A stretch of DNA of 44,302 nt from a virus: positions 1-44,302 of the IMG/VR virus record IMGVR_UViG_3300028831_000347, one strand, 5' to 3'. Positions 38,910 through 44,302 of the stretch are shown in pieces (position 1 is the first letter of the stretch; every line of letters starts with the position of its first letter). The position numbers and the translations under genes are program-made. The notes under the pieces were generated by a model. That model saw nothing but the letters and a program-made list of their open reading frames with translations, was not told the origin of the DNA and made no database searches.

Positions 38910-40973
38910 ATGAGCCCAAAGATTCCAAAGTCGATCGCATTGGTCGACTTCATGCACATGCTGACCGTTCACTTCAAAGCGATGGCCAGCGATGCTGGTC
39001 CCAATGACGCAGGCCAGCGCACACTGAACGAACTGGCCGCGATTCGCCAAGCGTCCGATCACGTCATCGTCTGCATGGACTCGCCGCCGTACTGGCGCAA
39101 GACCGTGTTCCCCGGGTACAAGGCTGGCCGCGAACGAGAGCCAGAGTTCGGCGCCATCGTCAAGTGGACGATCGAACGGCTACACGCCGACGGCTACAAC
39201 GTCGCGGCGGCGCCCACCGAAGAAGCGGACGATGTAGCCGCCTGTCTCGCCACGATCTACAGTGAGGAATATGGATGCGAGGATGTGCGCATCGTCGGCG
39301 CCGACAAGGATGCGTTGCAGTTGGTCACCGATCAGGTGCGCTGCTTCGTGCCGAAGGGGCGGGGAGAGTTCGAGATTCGTGGCATCGACTGGGTTCTGAA
39401 GCATTTCGGAGGCGTCGACTGGGAAGCGGAGGCGAAGAAAGACCCGAGCGTGAAGCCAATCGAGCCAAAGGACATCGCGCTCGCGCTCGCCATCATGGGC
39501 GACACGTCGGATAAGATTCCCGGGATCAAGGGGATCGGGATCAAGAACGCGGCGCGCCTCATCAACGCTTACAAGAACCCAGAGGGTATGGCCGTGGCAT
39601 GCGTGGCCCGGGTCCAGGCCGCCAAGGTGACAGGCAAGCTGCCCGCGCTCTGGAAGAACTATGCAGAGGGGATGGCGGACCTGCCGAAGTGGCTTAAGCT
39701 CACGACGCTGAAGCGCGATGTGGCGCTCGAAAAGCATCCGCTGAAGTATCTCGAAAAGCTGCCCATGCAGAAGCTGGTCGACGACGACGAGGGCACGATC
39801 TCGTTCATCGACGAGGGCGAGCTGGAGGATGCTGCTGCAGAGGCGGTCGACTGGGATGCCATCGCGGCCGAGACCGAAGCTCGCGAGCGTGAAGCTCTCG
39901 CCGCGGCGCTCCCGGTCTCGGCCCCTCCCGGCTGGCCACAGGGTGGCTTAGAGCCCCCTGTCGATCCGGTGAAACTGCCCGACGGATACCAGAAGACGGC
40001 GGAACCGGGCGTGTTCACCAAGACGTTCACCGCAGAGCCCCGCATCGGCAAAGACCCGAAGGCGGACGAGCACCTAAAGCGCGCCGCCGATGAGCGCAAG
40101 CGGGAGCGCCCACCGGAACAGGTCGCCGCCGACAATGCGAAAGAGGCGTCCAGGGTTCGCCCTGACGGGCGCACGCAGGCTCAGGCGCTCGAAGACGAGC
40201 GGATCGATCGCCATGGCGTCAAGCGCCCGGATCCGACGGTGCTCGACCCGATGCGGAACGTTCCCGCGGAATCGCAAGAAGCGATCCGTGGTCTGGCTGA
40301 ACGAACGGGAAAAGAAGCCGCCGCTGCGACCGTTTCTGCTGCTACCGCTACGCCGTCGGCTCCCGCTGCGTCTGCGGCGCCGGCCGCCGCTGAAGTCGTG
40401 CCGAAGTCGCAGGGGCCACGCAAAGGCGATGAAATACCACAGCCAACGGATCTCATCCGCGTGCCGGCTCCGAGCTGGGCTCTCGCCACGCAGCCCTCGA
40501 GCGCCGCCGAGATGCTGGCCGTGTCCAAGACGCTCTTCAACTCGCGGTTCTATAGCCAATATGGCAGCGAGCGCGGCGTGTTCGCCGTCATGGCGCTCGG
40601 GCGCGAACTAGCGATGGGCTTTGCCGAGTCGCTAGAATCATTCTTCATCGTGAACGAACGTCCATTCATGAAGGCCGTGACCATTCTGGCGCGTGCGCAG
40701 AAGCATCCAGACTGCGAATGGATCTTCGTGACGTCAGCCGACGAGAAGCAAGCCACGATCAAAACAAAGCACCGGCGAGCGGGCGATCTGGAATACCAAT
40801 ACACGATCGAGCGCGCCGCAAAGGCGGGCTATCTGACGGGCAAGAACAAGTTCAATTGGGAGACCAAGACACAGGAGATGCTCGAAGCGCGCGCCATCAG
40901 TAAAGGCGTGCGCCGCTGGTACCCCGGCGTGTGCTTCGGCATGCACGCATTCGAGGAGGCCAATGATGACTGA
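38910..40973 (+). CDS. Fused 5' flap nuclease and RecT-like annealing protein
   Basis: 687 residues in one frame. N-terminal domain (~1-275) is a FEN/T5-type 5'-3' exonuclease: D13 in ALVDF, 'FPGYKAGRE', D107-D108 in EADD, D132/D134 in GADKD, D198/D201 in GDTSD, then helix-hairpin-helix 'PGIKGIGIKNAARLI'. A Pro/Ala-rich linker (~400-500) leads to a RecT-like domain (~510-687): 'LFNSRFYSQYG', 'GRELAMGFAESLESFFIVNERPFMKA', 'KFNWETKTQEMLEARAISKGVRRWYPGV'. The nuclease would resect 5' ends and the annealer would pair the exposed strand, so one chain could run phage recombination. A GAAAGCG site lies upstream. The fusion is read directly; the activity is inferred. Confidence 0.8.
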   Translation: MSPKIPKSIALVDFMHMLTVHFKAMASDAGPNDAGQRTLNELAAIRQASDHVIVCMDSPPYWRKTVFPGYKAGREREPEFGAIVKWTIERLHADGYNVAAAPTEEADDVAACLATIYSEEYGCEDVRIVGADKDALQLVTDQVRCFVPKGRGEFEIRGIDWVLKHFGGVDWEAEAKKDPSVKPIEPKDIALALAIMGDTSDKIPGIKGIGIKNAARLINAYKNPEGMAVACVARVQAAKVTGKLPALWKNYAEGMADLPKWLKLTTLKRDVALEKHPLKYLEKLPMQKLVDDDEGTISFIDEGELEDAAAEAVDWDAIAAETEAREREALAAALPVSAPPGWPQGGLEPPVDPVKLPDGYQKTAEPGVFTKTFTAEPRIGKDPKADEHLKRAADERKRERPPEQVAADNAKEASRVRPDGRTQAQALEDERIDRHGVKRPDPTVLDPMRNVPAESQEAIRGLAERTGKEAAAATVSAATATPSAPAASAAPAAAEVVPKSQGPRKGDEIPQPTDLIRVPAPSWALATQPSSAAEMLAVSKTLFNSRFYSQYGSERGVFAVMALGRELAMGFAESLESFFIVNERPFMKAVTILARAQKHPDCEWIFVTSADEKQATIKTKHRRAGDLEYQYTIERAAKAGYLTGKNKFNWETKTQEMLEARAISKGVRRWYPGVCFGMHAFEEANDD

Positions 40974-41427
40974 GCGCATCGTGATCGTCGGTGGGCCGCG
41001 GCGCGGAAAGAGCACGCTGGCTCAGGAGATCGTCAACTCCGTGTTCTCGCACCCGGCGCCATGGGTGATCCATCACCGGTGCGGCGATCCGTTGTCGAAG
41101 GTCAAAGACCCGTTGCCGCAGGTCGAATACCTGCCCGAGAAGATTCCCTTTGCTGGCGACGAGGGTGCCGCTCAGTGGGTCACCGACAACTGGTTCCCGA
41201 TGCCAGGACCATGGGTGCTCGAAGGCCACGTGATGGCGCGCGCGCTGCTGAGATGGCTCGACGGCAAGCGCGGAGACGATCCCGACTATCCCTGCGATCG
41301 CATCTTCGTCCTGGACCGCCCGGGATTCGGAATGCCGAGCCCGCGCCAAAACTCGATGCACAAAGGCGTGATGACCACGTGGTCCAAGATCGCCGATTAC
41401 TTCGAACCGATCACCGAATATCGCTAG
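40963..41427 (+). CDS. P-loop nucleotide-binding protein, kinase-like
   Basis: 154 residues (ATG at 40963 or 40966, GAGGAGG ahead). Walker A GGPRRGKST (~residues 10-18) and a later 'RIFVLDRPGF' strand place it among P-loop kinases. A deoxynucleotide monophosphate kinase is the most usual phage form, but substrate residues could not be fixed. Its TAG shares CTAG with the antisense gene's stop. It overlaps the previous gene by 11 bp. Confidence 0.65.
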   Translation: MMTERIVIVGGPRRGKSTLAQEIVNSVFSHPAPWVIHHRCGDPLSKVKDPLPQVEYLPEKIPFAGDEGAAQWVTDNWFPMPGPWVLEGHVMARALLRWLDGKRGDDPDYPCDRIFVLDRPGFGMPSPRQNSMHKGVMTTWSKIADYFEPITEYR

Positions 41428-44302
41428 CCCATCTGCCCGAACGTCGCTCCGCCGCTGATTGTCGCGGCGAGCGGCGCCGGCTTCGGCGGCCTGAGCTCGC
41501 CGCCGCCGCGCTTCATATGCTGCTGTTGCTGGTCCATGTTGTACTGGCGCACGGCATTACCGTATTCGCGCGAGAAGATCGGCGAGCCTATCCCGTCGAC
41601 GTCGGGGAACAGCAGCCCAGCCCGAACCAGAAACGAATCCCCGAGCGGAGTCCCCGTCGCCTCGGCCTTGCCGATGGCCTCGATTACCCGCTGTTGCGCC
41701 CGCTCATACAGCCGCGGGTAGACGGTCTTCAGGGCCTCGACCTCGGGCTGCGAAATGGCGCCGATGTCACGGATCACGCGCGTCGGGAAGCGCACGGCAT
41801 TCACGTATTCGGCCCAGTCCTCGATGCTCTCTCGGCTCGGCGGGTAGCCATCGGGCTTGGCCATGCTGACGGCCACGTTGGGTGGCATGCGGTCGATCAG
41901 GAATTGCCGGGCGATGCTGGCGCGCCCGGACAGCATCATGAACGTGTCCGGGTCCTCGCGAGCGAGCGCATCGTAATCGGTGCCCAGCATCTCGAAGAAC
42001 TTGTCCTGATCGAGAATCGCATCGCGCACGCGCTCGAAGGCGGCCGCCGGTGAACCGTCATCGCCCTGAAATAGCGCCATCCCCTGGGAGATGCCGCGGC
42101 GGGCGGCCACGTCGCGCAGCTGCCGCGCCTCGTCGGAGAGCTGGAGCACCTTTGGCATGCGGACGCCGGCGCTCTTCAGGCGGCTCGAGCGGATCCAGTC
42201 GTCAACGCCGCGCGCCAGCGCCTGGTCTGTGGCGCCGGAGAGACGCTGGTAGGCAGAGACCAGGTCACCGAGCACGAAGCCCCGGACGGCGCCCGGGAGC
42301 GCCGCGCCGATGGCTGCGCCGGGGAACCCGCCTGCGAGTCCTCCCGCGAGCGCCCCGCCGTAGGGCACGCCGCCCACGAGCTCGCCGAGCGCCTTCATCC
42401 GCTCGGTCGCGTCCGATACCTCGTCGGCGAGCCCGATAGTTCGGCGGATCTTCGCGGTCCCGTCCTCGATGCGCGCCGCCGTCTTGGCATCACCGAACTG
42501 TCGCCGCACGCTCGCGAGCTGGTCCATCGCGTCGAGCACGTTGCCGACGTGCCGGCGCGCTCCCGGATCGGCATCCTTCAGGAGCCTTCCGATCTTGGAC
42601 TCCCAGCCCTCCACGTTCCACATGCCCTCATAGTTCTTGCTCGTGCGCTCGAGCGTCTTGTTCTCGAAGATCTTCCAACTCGGGATGAGCTGGTCGGCGA
42701 TCACGGCATTGTAAGCGCGCTGCATGTCGCCGGCCTGACCCCAGGTCCCGGAGTCTTCCAGCGCCGTGCGAATCTTCTGGGCGAAGGTGTCGATGCGGGG
42801 TATCAGCTGCTGATGGTGGATCGGATTGGCGCTGTTCAACGCCCCCTGCTCGAGGTTGAGCTTGTACTCCTGTGCGGTTCGCTTGAAGCCGTCCAGAGCC
42901 TCAAACAGAGCCTTGCCGGTCTTCGCCTGCTGAACCTGCTTCGCGTTGTCCATGAGAGCGATGGTGAGGCTCTTCTGGCCAGGGATTGCGTACTGAAGGC
43001 CCTCCTTTCCCGATGCGGCTGCGTACGCTCGAGCTTCAGCCCGGAGCTCACCCGCGAACTTTGCAGCATCCTCGGCGATCACGCCTGCTACGGCACGCTG
43101 TGCTCCGAGATTGTCGCTGACATGCGTAGCAATGGATGCGAGCTTGTCTGCCCGCGTGACCTGATCGACATCCTTTACGAGTTTGGTCAGGTCTTGCCCC
43201 ATCTCACGGGCGGCGACCTCCTGGATCGCTTGCCGGTTGATGTAGAGCCGACGCTGCCGCCCAAATGAATCTGTCTCTTTTACTGGCACGGCGCCGTGCG
43301 TAGCGCTGGACACGATGTCTTCGGCATCCGCCTTCGATGCGTTGCGGAGCGCGCGTTCTACGCCAGCCTCGACCGCCTCGCGCTCGCCCTGGCGGACGGC
43401 GCCGTCGGCAACCGGCGCGGCTTTGATGCGCACGGGCCCGACGTAATCCCAGATCGTGTTTCCCTCGGCATCGTACTTTTTGACGTTCATCGCGATCTCT
43501 TCGAGACCCGCTTGCCGCCCCGCCGTCACGCGATGGCGCCCGTTGCCGAGCGAGGGCGGCTCGTCGGGAAACAGAGAAAGGATCGGCAAGCCGCCACGCC
43601 CGCGGTCGTTGTTTGACGGCAACATTCCCTCGCGGAGAAACGTCTCGTCTTTGGCGAATGCCGCGACCTTGGCGGCGCTCTCGGCTTCGCCCGGTCCTCC
43701 CTCGAGTGGAATTGCCCGCAAGTCCTTCAGCGACATGCCGGCAATGCCCCGCTCCCGGAGCTGGTCGAGCTCGGGCGCGATCGCCGCGAGCCGCGGATCG
43801 TCGGGAGCGACCTGGTCGAGCATCCCCTCGGCGTCCGGAAGGTGAACGTCTTCGAGCGGCGCCCGTGGTGCAGGGGGTGCAGGTGCGGCAGCGGGGACCG
43901 CCTCGTCGATCACCCCTTCGGCTCGGTGTTCCGCGGACTTGGCTATGTCATCGAGGTCGCGCTCGATCACCTCCGGAACCGCCTCGTCCACCGTTCGAGC
44001 GACACCACGCGTTCGGAGCCCCGGAGCGCCGAGCCCGAAGTTGATCCCGCCCCAAAGCAGCACATCCTCGGCGAACTTGCCCGGATCATCCTCGAAGTCG
44101 CGCCCCTCGGCATAGGCCGATTGGCCTGCGCCCACGAGACCGGTCCCGAGACTCTCGCCCGCGAGCGCCGCCGCGCCGCCCGCGCGCGCCGCCGCCAGGC
44201 CCGCCCGTACGATGCCGGCACCCTCGGCCAGGGCTGCCCGACCTGCAGCTCTCCCGGCGCCCGTAGCGAGGCCGCCAAGGCCGCCCGTGAGCGCCGCAAC
44301 GC
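41424..44302 (-). CDS. Very large ejection-type virion protein, rest of the gene (runs off the right edge)
   Basis: The main part (~residues 147-1058) of the gene that begins at 439. Residues ~340-370 hold 'LGNGRHRVTAGRQAGLEEI', a pattern like the ParB/sulfiredoxin-type nuclease core. A Gly/Ala-rich hydrophobic stretch near residue ~760-800 ('LVGGVPYGGALAGGLAGGFPG') could insert in a membrane. The C-terminus is charged and helical. Position and size fit a core protein that enters the host with the DNA. The stop overlaps the convergent kinase-like gene's stop at CTAG. Confidence 0.7.
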   Translation of the reverse strand, partial: VAALTGGLGGLATGAGRAAGRAALAEGAGIVRAGLAAARAGGAAALAGESLGTGLVGAGQSAYAEGRDFEDDPGKFAEDVLLWGGINFGLGAPGLRTRGVARTVDEAVPEVIERDLDDIAKSAEHRAEGVIDEAVPAAAPAPPAPRAPLEDVHLPDAEGMLDQVAPDDPRLAAIAPELDQLRERGIAGMSLKDLRAIPLEGGPGEAESAAKVAAFAKDETFLREGMLPSNNDRGRGGLPILSLFPDEPPSLGNGRHRVTAGRQAGLEEIAMNVKKYDAEGNTIWDYVGPVRIKAAPVADGAVRQGEREAVEAGVERALRNASKADAEDIVSSATHGAVPVKETDSFGRQRRLYINRQAIQEVAAREMGQDLTKLVKDVDQVTRADKLASIATHVSDNLGAQRAVAGVIAEDAAKFAGELRAEARAYAAASGKEGLQYAIPGQKSLTIALMDNAKQVQQAKTGKALFEALDGFKRTAQEYKLNLEQGALNSANPIHHQQLIPRIDTFAQKIRTALEDSGTWGQAGDMQRAYNAVIADQLIPSWKIFENKTLERTSKNYEGMWNVEGWESKIGRLLKDADPGARRHVGNVLDAMDQLASVRRQFGDAKTAARIEDGTAKIRRTIGLADEVSDATERMKALGELVGGVPYGGALAGGLAGGFPGAAIGAALPGAVRGFVLGDLVSAYQRLSGATDQALARGVDDWIRSSRLKSAGVRMPKVLQLSDEARQLRDVAARRGISQGMALFQGDDGSPAAAFERVRDAILDQDKFFEMLGTDYDALAREDPDTFMMLSGRASIARQFLIDRMPPNVAVSMAKPDGYPPSRESIEDWAEYVNAVRFPTRVIRDIGAISQPEVEALKTVYPRLYERAQQRVIEAIGKAEATGTPLGDSFLVRAGLLFPDVDGIGSPIFSREYGNAVRQYNMDQQQQHMKRGGGELRPPKPAPLAATISGGATFGQMG
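44162..44302. repeat. Right copy of 141-bp terminal direct repeat
   Basis: Identical to 1-141. Present twice in the window but probably once in the genome. Confidence 0.95.

Noticed and set aside
1-44302. tRNA, rRNA, CRISPR array, insertion sequence or integrase
   Set aside because: No cloverleaf-like segment, repeat-spacer series, transposase or recombinase motif could be seen by reading. A formal scan was not possible.

Overview
The window is one circular, GC-rich tailed-phage genome. Its last 141 bases (44162-44302) repeat its first 141 exactly, and one long gene reads in frame across the join. The unit is therefore about 44,161 bp and the window edges cut a gene. The predicted large terminase, portal, HK97-like capsid protein, nozzle-like tail protein and three long ejection-type proteins point to a short-tailed (podovirus-like) phage. 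No DNA polymerase, integrase, tRNA or CRISPR array is visible. The host cannot be read directly. Two long secreted lipoproteins with relics of HEIGH-type zinc-protease motifs, the high GC, and ribosome sites built on AAAGG (which suggest a 16S tail with CCUUU) fit a myxobacterium-like Gram-negative host, but this is an inference.

Layout. (1) 25852 down to 1, then across the join from 44302 to 41424, minus strand: virion genes. The order is portal, small genes, scaffold-like protein, more small genes, a Cys-rich lipoprotein, major capsid protein, adaptor and decoration-type proteins, a repeat-built fibre, a glycosyltransferase plus methyltransferase pair, small appendage proteins, a large nozzle-like protein, and three ejection-type proteins. 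One of these carries a GH73-like muralytic domain and one a ParB-like segment. (2) 25869-27407, plus strand: large terminase alone, its start 16 bp from the divergent portal start. (3) 34978 down to 27349, minus strand: a LexA-type winged-helix regulator, small membrane, coiled-coil and zinc-ribbon proteins, a small-terminase-like protein, a coiled-coil protein, two lipoproteins, a strong intrinsic terminator, and two small genes. (4) 35105-41427, plus strand: the replication and recombination block, with an HNH nuclease, a replication-initiator-like protein, several small zinc proteins, a 5' nuclease fused to a RecT-like annealing protein, and a P-loop kinase-like protein.

Most genes are tightly coupled by ATGA, GTGA or TGATG overlaps. 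The most notable observations are: the one-chain flap-nuclease/RecT protein; three copies of a palindromic site (TGCG-TAC/GAC-x-GTCCGCA type), two of them lying in the same register inside -35/-10 promoters and one in front of the winged-helix regulator; the paired lipoproteins that look like inactivated zinc proteases; and two structured RNA regions in the replication block. No dedicated endolysin or holin could be identified with confidence.
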